Below are positions 26,773 to 35,827 of a stretch of DNA of 64,000 nt, in pieces. Source of the stretch: Gordonia lacunae (GTDB lineage Bacteria; Actinomycetota; Actinomycetes; Mycobacteriales; Mycobacteriaceae); NCBI RefSeq assembly GCF_002149015.1, contig NZ_NGFO01000004.1, forward strand, positions 62,001 through 126,000. The letters are read 5' to 3'. The notes beneath the pieces are model-generated. The model saw nothing but the letters and a program-made list of their open reading frames with translations. It was not told the origin of the DNA and did no database searches. The position numbers and the translations under genes are program-made. Within the stretch, counting starts at the first letter, position 1. Each line of letters starts with the position of its first letter.

Positions 26773-28032
26773 GTGATCTCGGACAGCGCCGCCCGACCGC
26801 GAACAACCAGCCGTCGACTCGGCTCCGCAGCAGGAGGCACAACTCTCCGCTCACGGATTGCCACGTCGCTGGTCGGCGTCGCAGCGGCAGTCGCGGCCAC
26901 CCTCTCGCTCGCGGCACCGGCCCAGGCCGCTCCCGGCCGCCCGACGCCGTCACCGTTCCCCGTGTCCGACCTGGCGCGGCTCTACGCCTCGGATATCTCG
27001 TCGTACCCCGGCGGGGTCTACCTGCAGCCCGTCGAGACCTTCACCGCATTGCGACGGGATCACCCGGAGGTGATGGCCCGCAACCTCGAGACCGCGGTCG
27101 CGATCAACCAGTCCGCCGCCGACGACCCCGGCCTGCAGCGTCGTGCACTCGCCGACGCACACGACGATCCACTTCAGACGATGTCCGACGCCTTCGGTGT
27201 CCGGCTCGGAGGCCACTTCCGCGCCGCACTTGCCGCCGGCCGGCTGCCGAAGACGACGGCACTCTTCAGCGACCACCTCGCCCGCGCGGGCGGTCTCGCC
27301 AATGCCACGCTCGTCGAGAAATACGTGTTCGGTTACGAGCGCCCGTTCATCGTCGCCCCGGAGCGGATCCGCAAGTACACCCGCGCCGGCGCCGGCGAGT
27401 ACGACGCGTTGGGCAGCAACCCGTCGTTCCCGTCCGGCCACACCAGCCTGTTCTTCTGGCGGGGCACCCTGTTCGCGTCGATGCTGCCCGAGCTCGCGCC
27501 GCAGTTCCTCGCCCGCGCCTCCGAGGGCGGATTCCACCGCATCGTGCTCGGGGTGCACTACCCACTGGACGTGATCGGCGGTGCGATGGTCGGCCAGGCC
27601 GCGGCCGCCGACCGCTGGAACGACCCGGACTTCCGCCGGCTCCTCACCGCGTCCGCCACCGAGATCCGCAAGGAACTCGAATGGCGTTGCGGCGCAGCCC
27701 TCTCGGTGTGTATCGCGCGGGATACGCCCTACGCCACGGATGCCGAAGCCCAGACGATCTACGAGCAGCGCATGACCTACGGCTTCGGCCGCGTCGCGTC
27801 GACGACACATCCGATGGTGGTACCGCGACAAGCCGTCGACCTGATCGCCTCCGCGTACCCGCGACTCACCGCCGAGCAGCGCCGCCAGGTCCTCATACAG
27901 ACCGCGGCTCCCGCGGGATACCCGCTCGACGATCAGCGCCCCGGGCGCGCCTCCTGGCAGCGCCTCGACCTCGTCCGGGCTTACACCGCCGACGTCACCG
28001 TCGGCCCCGACGGCCGGGTGACCGTTCGCTGA
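26773..28032 (+). CDS. secreted PAP2-family acid phosphatase
   Basis: 419 aa with a signal peptide (RRLGSAAGG... hydrophobic core about 36-50, cleavage after AQA near 55). The bacterial class A acid phosphatase/PAP2 triad is complete: KYVFGYERPF, PSFPSGHTS and FHRIVLGVHYPLDVIGG. Hydrolyses phosphate esters outside the membrane; substrate may be lipid phosphates or nucleotides. Two Cys (about residues 313 and 318, in WRCGAALSVC) could form a disulfide. GTG start chosen from the -10 at 26760 and signal-peptide fit. A strong terminator follows. Confidence 0.85.
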   Translation: MISDSAARPRTTSRRLGSAAGGTTLRSRIATSLVGVAAAVAATLSLAAPAQAAPGRPTPSPFPVSDLARLYASDISSYPGGVYLQPVETFTALRRDHPEVMARNLETAVAINQSAADDPGLQRRALADAHDDPLQTMSDAFGVRLGGHFRAALAAGRLPKTTALFSDHLARAGGLANATLVEKYVFGYERPFIVAPERIRKYTRAGAGEYDALGSNPSFPSGHTSLFFWRGTLFASMLPELAPQFLARASEGGFHRIVLGVHYPLDVIGGAMVGQAAAADRWNDPDFRRLLTASATEIRKELEWRCGAALSVCIARDTPYATDAEAQTIYEQRMTYGFGRVASTTHPMVVPRQAVDLIASAYPRLTAEQRRQVLIQTAAPAGYPLDDQRPGRASWQRLDLVRAYTADVTVGPDGRVTVR

Positions 28033-28072
28033 GCATCCCGCTGACCCGGCGGCAACTTAATCGTTTGTCCCA

Positions 28073-28104
28073 CTGCCCGTTGCGAACTCGTTCGCAACGG
28101 GCAG
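28073..28104 (+). terminator. strong intrinsic terminator after PAP2 gene
   Basis: Perfect 15-bp inverted repeat (CTGCCCGTTGCGAAC and its complement) with a 2-nt centre, followed by CTTTGTG. Ends the mmpL-tetR-phosphatase stretch. Confidence 0.85.
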
Positions 28105-28373
28105 CTTTGTGTCGAATTGGTGCAGTGTGTGTCCACTTTGTCGCAACAGCTTGACACCAGCGTAAGGATATGGCTACTTTTCGAGTGGCCCACATCACAT
28201 CCGACGTGGACTCACCGCCGTGACCTGGGCGGACGGTGCCGGAATCGCAGACCCGGACGCAGTGCTGGGTCGATGAACTCATTCCTTCTAAGCCCCGCCG
28301 GGGCGATGTCGCCGTGCCCTCTCGCAGGGCGGCTCCGTCGTGCCCGGAGATCATCGGGAAAGGCAGTCGAAAC
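28105..28373 (+). promoter_or_regulatory. leader region of the branched-chain ABC operon
   Basis: The gap after PAP2 (341 bp including the terminator) holds no gene I can support. A candidate promoter is TTGACA at 28151-28156 and TACTTT at 28175-28180 with an 18-bp spacer, leaving a leader of about 190 nt before the binding-protein start. GGGAAAGG lies about 9 nt before that ATG. Confidence 0.5.
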
Positions 28374-29648
28374 ATGCGTTGGTCGAATTCACGCAGGAGA
28401 GCCGGACGGTTGGCGGCGGTTGCCGTCGCCGCGGCATGCATCTTCTCGGTCGTATCGTGTAGCAGCGACGACGGCGGATCGTCGGACGGCTCAGCCGCGG
28501 ATGCCAGTGGCACCAAGGCGTCGGGCGAGGCGATCAAGGTGGGGTTGTTCAATCCCACCAAGGGCCCCGCCACCCAGGGTGGCGTGACCACCGGCAAGGA
28601 CGCCGCCCTGGACTACATCAACAACCAGATCGGCGGCATCGGAGGCCGGCCCGTCGAGATCGTCGACTGCGGGATCGACCAGACCGCACCGGAATCGACG
28701 GTGTCGTGCGCCAACCAGTTCGTGGAGGCAGGCGTCGTCGCCGCGATCGACGGTTACAACGCCGAATCCGCCTCCGCCGTGCCCATTCTCACCTCGGCGG
28801 GCATCCCGCTGGTCGGTCAGATCCCGTTCAACACCTCGACCGGCGCCTCGGCGGAGAACCGCGTGTACTTCGGTCCGCCCCCCGCCGCCTTCCTCGTCGG
28901 CTTCATGCAGCAGCTCAAGGCCGCGAACAAGAACTCGCTGACTTTGGCGAATGCCGACCTCCCACAGGCACATCAGGTGTTCGACGGCTTGATGAAACCG
29001 CTCGGCGCCCAGCTCGGCATCGACGTCAAGTCGGTCTACTACCCGCCGACCGGCCCGAACTTCACCTCCCTGGCCACCACCCTGGCCGAGGGCAATCCCG
29101 CCGCGGCCGGTCTGATGACCTCGCAGAACGACAACGTGTGCACCAAGCTCGCGCAGTCGCTGCGGTCGGTGAACTACGAGGGCACCATGTTCATGGCGGC
29201 CTGCACCGACTTCATCGACACCCTGGGCGCGCAAGCCGTTGGTGCACAGACATACTCACCCATCTGGCAGCCCCCGGCCAAGGACTCCGCACCGGAACCG
29301 GCCAAGGCGAATCTCGAGATCGCGCAGAAGTTCATCGACGAGCAGGGCGGCACGGCGGGCTTCTACGCGTACGGCACGTTCGCGACGCTTGCCGACTTCG
29401 CGATCACGCTCAACAACGCCAAGGTGACCGACTACACCGGACCCAACGTGCTCGGCGCACTGAAGGCAGTCACGGACTACCAGTCCTTCATCGGCCCGAA
29501 GCTCAACTGCGGCAAGCCGACCACGCCGAACTGCACCACTGAGATGCTGCTGTTCGACGTCGTCGCCGAGAAGAAGACCGAACCCGCCACCGGCGGCTTC
29601 ATCACCCCGCTCCCGGCTGCGCTGCAACGCATCCCGGGCGCCTACTGA
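28374..29648 (+). CDS. branched-chain amino-acid type ABC substrate-binding lipoprotein
   Basis: 424 aa. Lipoprotein signal: basic start, hydrophobic core and lipobox FSVVSC, with the Cys near residue 28, followed by a Ser/Gly/Asp linker. The remainder is a type I periplasmic-binding fold of the Leu/Ile/Val-binding (Peripla_BP_6) group: IKVGLFNPTKGPATQGG, GGRPVEIVDCGID and AAIDGYNAESASAVPILTSAGIPLVG. Start at 28374; the longer open frame to 28236 would bury the signal peptide. Ligand may be an amino acid or another small carboxylate. First gene of a four-gene transporter operon. Confidence 0.88.
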   Translation: MRWSNSRRRAGRLAAVAVAAACIFSVVSCSSDDGGSSDGSAADASGTKASGEAIKVGLFNPTKGPATQGGVTTGKDAALDYINNQIGGIGGRPVEIVDCGIDQTAPESTVSCANQFVEAGVVAAIDGYNAESASAVPILTSAGIPLVGQIPFNTSTGASAENRVYFGPPPAAFLVGFMQQLKAANKNSLTLANADLPQAHQVFDGLMKPLGAQLGIDVKSVYYPPTGPNFTSLATTLAEGNPAAAGLMTSQNDNVCTKLAQSLRSVNYEGTMFMAACTDFIDTLGAQAVGAQTYSPIWQPPAKDSAPEPAKANLEIAQKFIDEQGGTAGFYAYGTFATLADFAITLNNAKVTDYTGPNVLGALKAVTDYQSFIGPKLNCGKPTTPNCTTEMLLFDVVAEKKTEPATGGFITPLPAALQRIPGAY

Positions 29649-29661
29649 GACAGGTCGCGTC

Positions 29662-29689
29662 GTGGCGGGGTGGACTCCCACCCCGCCAC
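29662..29689 (+). terminator. intra-operon hairpin between binding protein and permease
   Basis: Perfect 12-bp stem (GTGGCGGGGTGG and complement) with ACTC loop, 14 bp after the binding-protein stop. In ABC operons such a hairpin commonly raises the amount of binding-protein mRNA relative to the downstream permease, by partial termination or 3'-end protection. Confidence 0.7.
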
Positions 29690-29785
29690 ACCCGGCTCCG
29701 CGGTTCACATCCCGAACCCCTCGACCTGAATCCCGCACCCTCCTGCGCGTGAGATCCGTACGCGCCGAACGAATGAGTACGCCAC

Positions 29786-31789
29786 ATGGGCCAATTCCTC
29801 CAGTTCGTCTTCCTCGGACTATCCGCCGGTGCCATCTACTCGGTGCTCGCGTCGTCCCTCGTGGGCATCTATGCCGCCACCGGCATCATCAACTTCGCGC
29901 AGGGCGCCATCGGCCTGTACTCGGTCTATCTCGTCGCCGCGCTGCGTACCGACGGCAGTCTCGTCCTGCCGATCGGCACCCTGAAACTCGGCAGTGAATC
30001 CGATCCCACGTCGATGGAACTGGCGGTCGTCCTGGGCGTGCTCAGCGCGGTGGTATGGGCGCTGCTCGCGCACGTGCTCGTCTTCCGGCCGCTGCGCTCG
30101 GCCCCGGTGCTCGCGCAGGTGGTCGCCTCGGTGGGCCTCATGTTGTTCATCCAGGCACTGGTGCATCTGCGCTTCGAAACGGAGAACCTGTTCGCCGAGG
30201 CGATCCTGCCGGCGACGACCGTCGACATCGCCGGGGCGATCGTGAACGTCTCGGATCTGATCCTCGCCGGTGTCGCCATCGTCATCTCGCTGGTGCTCTG
30301 GGCCTACTTCCGCCTCACCACACTGGGCGTCGCGACCCGCGCCGGCTCCGAAGACGAACTGGCGGCGCGACTCTCCGGGTACTCCCCCGACCGCCTCGCG
30401 GGCATCGTGTGGGTGCTGACCGGAGCGGCCACCGGACTCATCGTCGTGCTCGCGTCATTCACCATCGGGCTCACCGAGACCAGTTACACCTTCTTCGTCA
30501 TCCCGGCGCTGGCGGTCGCGCTCGTCGGGCGGCTCACCTCCTTCGGCATCGCCTGTGCCGCAGGCCTCGTCCTCGGCGCCTTCCAGTCGGTGATCACCTG
30601 GCTCACCACCAAGGACTGGTGGCCCGAATGGGCGCAGGCCGGCCTCGGCGACGCCGTCCCGTTCATCATCGTCGTCGTCGCCCTCTTCCTGCTCGGCGGT
30701 CGAATCCCGTCCCGCGGCTCACTCGGCGAGGTGCGGATGCCCGCGGTCCGGATCCCGCGCATCCGGGTGATCCCGACGGTCGTCTGCATCGCGGTCGTCG
30801 TCGCAGCCATCCTGCTCACCTCGGGCAGCTGGCGGTTCGGGGTCGTGACCTCGATCATCCTCAGCCTCATCGCGCTGTCCCTGGTGCTGCTCACCGGTTA
30901 CCTCGGCCAGATCTCGCTGGCCAGCATGGCCTTTGCCGGCGCGGCCGGCTTCGCGCTGTCGAAGCTGACGACCACCTGGAATGTGCCCTTCCCGTTCAGC
31001 ATGATCGTCGCGGCCCTGATCGCGACCGGTCTCGGGGTCCTGGTGGGCGTACCCGCACTCCGCATCCGCGGCGCCCAGCTCGCCGTCGTGACATTGGCTG
31101 CGGCACTGGCGATCCAGAGCTTCGTCTTCAACAACCCGGCCATCACCTCGTTCGAGGGCAACCTCATCGCAGACCCCACGATCTTCGGCCTCGACCTCGG
31201 CGTACGCGACGGCACCAACCTCGTGACTATCCGGTTCTCGCTGATGGTCCTCGTCGTCGTCGCCATCGCCACCCTCGTCGTGCTGCGGTTCATGGGCGGC
31301 TCCACCGGCCGGGCCTTCCTGGCCGTGCGGTCCAACGAGCGCGCGGCGTCGTCGGTCGGGATCAACGTGGCCGCAACCAAATTGCTCGGCTTCGCACTGT
31401 CGGCGTTCCTCGCCGGCATCGGCGGCTGTCTCATCGGTTACAGCCGCGGCCAGCTGTCGGCCGGGTCGTTCACGGTCATGATCGGGCTCACCCTGCTCGC
31501 GATGACCTACGTCGGGGGCATCACCTCGTTCGCCGGTGCGGTCCTCGCCGGCATCATCGGTCCGCTGGGCGTGGGATACGTGTTCCTCAACCAAACCCTC
31601 AGCCTCGGTGAGTACTACGAACTCTTCGCGGCCGGCAGCCTGTTGCTCATGGCCGTCCTGAACCCGGTCGGCGTCGCCGGCGCGATGGCGGAGTTCGGCG
31701 AGAAGATACGCGCCCACCGACACCAGCCGCCACCGCATCCGGAAGCGCCGGGCGCGGCCCAGAACGCACCGGAGGGCGCACATGTCTGA
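29786..31789 (+). CDS. fused LivH-LivM branched-chain ABC permease
   Basis: 667 aa, twice the usual permease length. Residues 1 to about 300 are LivH-like (GLSAGAIYSVLASSLVGIYAATGIINFAQGAIG start); about 325-640 are LivM-like (LSLIALSLVLLTGYLGQISLASMAFAGAAG, FLAVRSNERAASSVGIN, which is the EAA-type coupling loop). One polypeptide therefore supplies both membrane subunits. The C-terminal tail is Pro/His/Ala rich. ATG start; the end overlaps the ATPase gene by 8 bp, indicating translational coupling. Confidence 0.92.
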   Translation: MGQFLQFVFLGLSAGAIYSVLASSLVGIYAATGIINFAQGAIGLYSVYLVAALRTDGSLVLPIGTLKLGSESDPTSMELAVVLGVLSAVVWALLAHVLVFRPLRSAPVLAQVVASVGLMLFIQALVHLRFETENLFAEAILPATTVDIAGAIVNVSDLILAGVAIVISLVLWAYFRLTTLGVATRAGSEDELAARLSGYSPDRLAGIVWVLTGAATGLIVVLASFTIGLTETSYTFFVIPALAVALVGRLTSFGIACAAGLVLGAFQSVITWLTTKDWWPEWAQAGLGDAVPFIIVVVALFLLGGRIPSRGSLGEVRMPAVRIPRIRVIPTVVCIAVVVAAILLTSGSWRFGVVTSIILSLIALSLVLLTGYLGQISLASMAFAGAAGFALSKLTTTWNVPFPFSMIVAALIATGLGVLVGVPALRIRGAQLAVVTLAAALAIQSFVFNNPAITSFEGNLIADPTIFGLDLGVRDGTNLVTIRFSLMVLVVVAIATLVVLRFMGGSTGRAFLAVRSNERAASSVGINVAATKLLGFALSAFLAGIGGCLIGYSRGQLSAGSFTVMIGLTLLAMTYVGGITSFAGAVLAGIIGPLGVGYVFLNQTLSLGEYYELFAAGSLLLMAVLNPVGVAGAMAEFGEKIRAHRHQPPPHPEAPGAAQNAPEGAHV

Positions 31790-32624
31790 GTCGACACTCG
31801 CAGAACCGGCCGCGCCGACAACCCTCCTCGAGACCGGGGGACTGTCGGTCCGCTACGGCGGCGTCAGCGCCAACTCCGACATCGACATCTCGGTCGCGGC
31901 AGGTGAGATCGTCGGGCTGATCGGCCCCAACGGCGCGGGCAAGACCACCTTCGTCGACGCCGTCACCGGGTTCACGAAGTCGACCGGCACCGTCTCGTTG
32001 CGGGGGGAACGCCTCGACAAGGCGAGCCCACATCGTCGTCGCCGCGCGGGCATGGCCCGGACGTGGCAGGCCGGCGAACTGTTCACCGATCTGACCGTCG
32101 CCCAGAATCTCGCGGTGGCAGTACAATCCGTCGGCCTACGGGCCATGCTCGCCGACGTGGTCAACGGGTCCCGACCCCCCGCCGACGTCATCTCCGCGGC
32201 GCTCGAACTGGTCGGACTCGACGACGCCGCCGATCAGCTCCCCGGCGAGTTGACCCTCGGGCACCAGAAGCTCGTGGGTGTCGCCCGCGCCCTGGTCGGC
32301 GGGACGCAACTGGTCCTGCTCGACGAACCGGCCGCCGGACTCGACACCCATGAGAGCCGCGACTTCGGGATCGAACTCCGCCGGATCGCGGCGACCGGCA
32401 TCGGCATCCTGCTTATCGACCACGACATGTCCCTGGTGCTCGACGTGTGCGACCGTCTGTACGTGCTCGACTTCGGTCGGGTCATCGCCAGCGGACCGCC
32501 GGCGGCCATCCAGGACGACCCCGCGGTGATCTCGGCCTACCTCGGCAGCCCCGAGGTGGACCCCGACACCGAACGACCGACAGCCGACGGCCCGACCGGG
32601 CACGCCCCGAAGGAGACGCCATGA
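31782..32624 (+). CDS. livG: branched-chain ABC transporter ATP-binding subunit (LivG type)
   Basis: 280 aa. Walker A GPNGAGKTT (about 47-55), signature region in the LivG-style variant form ELTLGHQKL, Walker B LVLLDEPAAGLD, H-loop Asp-His in LLIDHDMSLV, and the LivG-specific ARTWQAGELFTDLTV segment. GGAGG 6 nt before the ATG. Overlaps the permease by 8 bp and the next ATPase by an ATGA, so the operon is translationally coupled. Confidence 0.93.
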   Translation: MSESTLAEPAAPTTLLETGGLSVRYGGVSANSDIDISVAAGEIVGLIGPNGAGKTTFVDAVTGFTKSTGTVSLRGERLDKASPHRRRRAGMARTWQAGELFTDLTVAQNLAVAVQSVGLRAMLADVVNGSRPPADVISAALELVGLDDAADQLPGELTLGHQKLVGVARALVGGTQLVLLDEPAAGLDTHESRDFGIELRRIAATGIGILLIDHDMSLVLDVCDRLYVLDFGRVIASGPPAAIQDDPAVISAYLGSPEVDPDTERPTADGPTGHAPKETP

Positions 32625-33403
32625 GCACGCACGCCGAGTCGTCGTCCACGCCGGACAGACCGGGATCGGCGACACCCGACCCGACGGCACCGGTACTGGA
32701 GATCGACCAGATCACCGTCGGCTACGGCGGGGTTCCCGCGGTCCGGGGTCTCAGCGCGTCCGTCCGGCCGGGCGAGATCCTGGCTCTGCTCGGCCCGAAC
32801 GGGGCAGGGAAGACGACGACCCTCCTCGCCGCGGTCGGCGCGCTCGGCCTGATGTCGGGCACGGTCACCGCGCTGGGCGACCCGATCGACCGCCGGATCG
32901 AACGCAACGCCCGACGGGGAGTCACCCTGGTTCCCGATACGCGCGGGGTGTTCCACCGGCTGTCGGTGTCGGACAATCTCCGTCTCGCCAGGCGTCGCAA
33001 CGGTCCCGACCTCGACACCGTCTACCAGTACTTCCCCAAACTCAAGACGATGCGCGGGCGACGCTGCGGCAACCTGTCCGGTGGTGAGCAGCAGATGCTG
33101 GCGCTCGCCAAGGCGCTGCTCGCAAATCCCCAGGTACTGCTCATCGACGAACTGAGCCTCGGCCTCTCCCCGGTCGCGGTCCAGGACCTGTTGCCGCGGT
33201 TGCGATCGATCGCCGACGAACATCAGATGGCGGTGGTTCTCGTCGAGCAACACATCGATCTGGCCCTCGGCATCGCCGATGCCGCGATCGTGCTCCATCA
33301 TGGTCGTGTCGCACTCTCGGCGCCCGCCGGCGAACTCCGCAGTCGCCGAGACATGGTCGAGGCGGCCTACTTCGGCCGCACCGTCGAGGATCTCGCCTCG
33401 TAG
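32621..33403 (+). CDS. livF: branched-chain ABC transporter ATP-binding subunit (LivF type)
   Basis: 260 aa. Walker A GPNGAGKTT, signature NLSGGEQQMLALAKAL, Walker B LLIDELSLGLSP and the LivF hallmark RGVFHRLSVSDNL with VLVEQHIDLAL. About 25 N-terminal residues are a low-complexity Ser/Pro linker. ATG in the ATGA overlap with livG. Completes the transporter; the following TetR lies 50 bp downstream. Confidence 0.93.
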   Translation: MSTHAESSSTPDRPGSATPDPTAPVLEIDQITVGYGGVPAVRGLSASVRPGEILALLGPNGAGKTTTLLAAVGALGLMSGTVTALGDPIDRRIERNARRGVTLVPDTRGVFHRLSVSDNLRLARRRNGPDLDTVYQYFPKLKTMRGRRCGNLSGGEQQMLALAKALLANPQVLLIDELSLGLSPVAVQDLLPRLRSIADEHQMAVVLVEQHIDLALGIADAAIVLHHGRVALSAPAGELRSRRDMVEAAYFGRTVEDLAS

Positions 33404-33453
33404 GCTGCGACGGACAGCACGCACGGACGAGACGAACGGGGACCGGAGACGAC

Positions 33454-34131
33454 GTGGCCACCGGAGACAAGAACGATCCGGTGCGGACGGATGCCGGCAC
33501 CGCACGCCCGGCACGCAACACGCGCAACCGACCCACCGACGACGAATTGCTCGACGCCGCGTGCGCGGTCATCGCCGAGGTCGGTGCCGAACGGACCACG
33601 ATGACCGCCATCGCCGAACGCGGCGGCACCACCCGGGTCACCCTGTACGCGCACTTCGGCTCTCGCGACGAGCTGGTCAACCGCGTGATGACCCGCGAGC
33701 TCGACACCTTCACCTCGTTCATGTTCGAGGTGTACGACGCGAGCGAGGACATGCCCTACGGCGCCCGCGCCCGCTACTCGGTGCAGGCCCTGTTCGACTA
33801 TGCCCGCCGCCACCCGGCCGGCCTGCGCGTCCTCATCGGTCACCGGGAGGGCGGCAGCGACCGCCGGCTCTATGCCGCGCTCGAACCCCGGATCGCCGCA
33901 CGCCTGCGCGACAACTACGCCGAACGCGGGGCGCGCATCGACGCCAGTGCGGACACCCTCGCCTCGCTCCTGCTGGGCATGAGCCTCGACGTCGCGCACC
34001 GCGCGCTCATCGTCGACGGCGCGGGCGTCGACGAGGCCTGCGATCTCGCGATCACCGCGACCCTCGCTGTCCTCCGCGACGTGCGACCGGAACAGCTCCG
34101 GGCACTCGACGAGTCGCTCGGGCGGCGCTGA
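33454..34131 (+). CDS. TetR-family regulator
   Basis: 225 aa. HTH at about 48-75 (TTMTAIAERGGTTRVTLYAHFGSRDELV) after a basic N-terminus. GTG start with GGAG about 10 nt upstream. Lies 50 bp after livF on the same strand and may govern that operon; no palindrome with a convincing match was found in the operon leader, so the target remains open. Convergent with the photolyase-like gene, 12 bp apart. Confidence 0.88.
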   Translation: MATGDKNDPVRTDAGTARPARNTRNRPTDDELLDAACAVIAEVGAERTTMTAIAERGGTTRVTLYAHFGSRDELVNRVMTRELDTFTSFMFEVYDASEDMPYGARARYSVQALFDYARRHPAGLRVLIGHREGGSDRRLYAALEPRIAARLRDNYAERGARIDASADTLASLLLGMSLDVAHRALIVDGAGVDEACDLAITATLAVLRDVRPEQLRALDESLGRR

Positions 34132-34143
34132 CGACCGGATCGA

Positions 34144-35634
34144 TCACCCCAGCCAGCGGCCCGCCCGCCGGGTGTGCGCCGCCTTCGTGCCCGCCGGGAG
34201 CCGGTCGTAGGCCCGTGCGAGGAAGTTGGAGCGGGCGTTGGCCTCGAAGACGTCCCGGTGGTCGCGCACGAAGGTCCAGTAGAGCCCGTCCCAGTCGTCG
34301 GCCCAGTCCCCGGCCGGGATGTCCGACATCTTCTTCAGATAGTTGCTACCCGAGACATAGGGCTTGGTGGTGATCGCCTCTCCGGCCGCGAACTGACTCA
34401 TCGCATACACGTTCGGGACCATCACCCAGTCGTAGGCGTCGACGAACATCTCCATGAACCACTCGTAGATCTCCTCGGGGTCGATGCGGAGCAGACACAT
34501 CGCGTTGCCGAGGACCATCAACCGCTCGATGTGGTGGGCGTACCCGTTGGCGAGGATCCTACGGATCACGAGATCGACCGGTTCGAGTCCGGTCTCGGCG
34601 GTCCACCACCCGTCGGACAGCTTCCGATCGTGGCCCAGATGATTCCGACTCCGGAGAGCCCGCCCGCGGGTCTCGTACGACGCCCGCATGTATTCGCGCC
34701 AGCCGATCAGCTGCCGCACGAAACCCTCGATGCTGGCCAGCGGGACACGATTGCGAGCACCGACCTCCAACGCCCTGGTCAGCACCGTGCGCGGACTCAC
34801 CAACCCGATGTTGAGGCCGGGCGTCAGCAGAGAGTGGAAGACGAAGGGGTGCTCGGCGCTGATCGCATCCTCGTACGGCCCGAACTCCGCGAACCGGTCG
34901 GCGAGGAACTGCTCGAGCATCGCCCGTGCCTCGTCGTGAGCCGTCGGCCAGCCGAAGGCGTCCGCGTCGCCCGGATTGTCGGGGAACGCCTCCGACACCC
35001 AGGCGATCGCGGCGTCGACCTCGGGATGCCGCTCGGGCGGTGTCGGCTGCGGGACCTCGCGGTTCTTCGGCAGCTTCTTCCGGTTCTCGGCGTCGAAGCT
35101 CCAGCGGCCGCCCTCCGGTTTGCCGTCGTCGTCGACGAGGATGCCGAGCCGCCGGCGCTGCCAGGTGTAGAACTGCTGCATCCGCGGCCGGGTTCCACCG
35201 CCGACGAACTCCCGGAGCTGGCGACGGGTGGTGAGGAAGTTCGGGCTCTCGGCCACGTCGTCGACCGCGAGCGGACACCCGGCGTGCTCGAACGCCGCCA
35301 GCAGATCTCCGGCCAGCCAGTCGTCGACGACGTCATAGAGGTGCACGGACGCCGGTTTCCGACGGGAGAGATGGCCGACGAGTGTGTCATGACTGGACTC
35401 GTCCGCGTCGGTCTCCAGGACGTCGACCTCGAAGCCCCGGTCCCGCAACCGCTCGGCGAACCTGCGCATACTCGCCCGGTGCAGGACGAGCTTCTGTACG
35501 TGGAACCGATACTGCCGGAACATCAGGTCGTGCTCGACGAGGACGAAGCGCGTACCGGGCTCCGCGTCGAGATGCGATTCGAACAACTGATGCGGGAGCA
35601 CCACGCGCACAACATCGCCGGACGGAACGGACAT
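34144..35634 (-). CDS. cryptochrome/photolyase-related protein (PhrB-like fold) lacking the 4Fe-4S cysteines
   Basis: About 496 aa, DPRP/photolyase-related family of prokaryotic (6-4) photolyases. The N-terminal alpha/beta domain starts VVRVVLPHQLFESHLD; the C-terminal FAD-binding half has FVRQLIGWREYMR, YAHHIERLMVLGN, VMVPNVYAMSQFA and TTKPYVSGSNYLKKMSD. Family members bind a 4Fe-4S cluster through four Cys, three in a YC-x-x-CRYD ... ACPF stretch after the KMSD motif; here that stretch is DIPAGDWADDWDGLYW with no Cys, and the whole protein has only two Cys. Start at 35634 with GGAG 7 nt upstream. Likely flavoprotein; repair activity uncertain. Confidence 0.8.
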   Translation of the reverse strand: MSVPSGDVVRVVLPHQLFESHLDAEPGTRFVLVEHDLMFRQYRFHVQKLVLHRASMRRFAERLRDRGFEVDVLETDADESSHDTLVGHLSRRKPASVHLYDVVDDWLAGDLLAAFEHAGCPLAVDDVAESPNFLTTRRQLREFVGGGTRPRMQQFYTWQRRRLGILVDDDGKPEGGRWSFDAENRKKLPKNREVPQPTPPERHPEVDAAIAWVSEAFPDNPGDADAFGWPTAHDEARAMLEQFLADRFAEFGPYEDAISAEHPFVFHSLLTPGLNIGLVSPRTVLTRALEVGARNRVPLASIEGFVRQLIGWREYMRASYETRGRALRSRNHLGHDRKLSDGWWTAETGLEPVDLVIRRILANGYAHHIERLMVLGNAMCLLRIDPEEIYEWFMEMFVDAYDWVMVPNVYAMSQFAAGEAITTKPYVSGSNYLKKMSDIPAGDWADDWDGLYWTFVRDHRDVFEANARSNFLARAYDRLPAGTKAAHTRRAGRWLG

Positions 35635-35827
35635 CGACTCTCCTCTCGCGGACGCGCCTCCCGGGGGCGCTACCGGGGTGACTTGGACGCGCCCCTCAAG
35701 GGCCGGGCAAGTCGACCCCAAGTTCGCACCAAGCGCGCGGAGACATCCTGTCGTTCATCACCCGATCGATCACCACGATGAGCCGCCGAGACCGGGCATC
35801 CGCCCACTCCAGACGTTAGGAACCACG

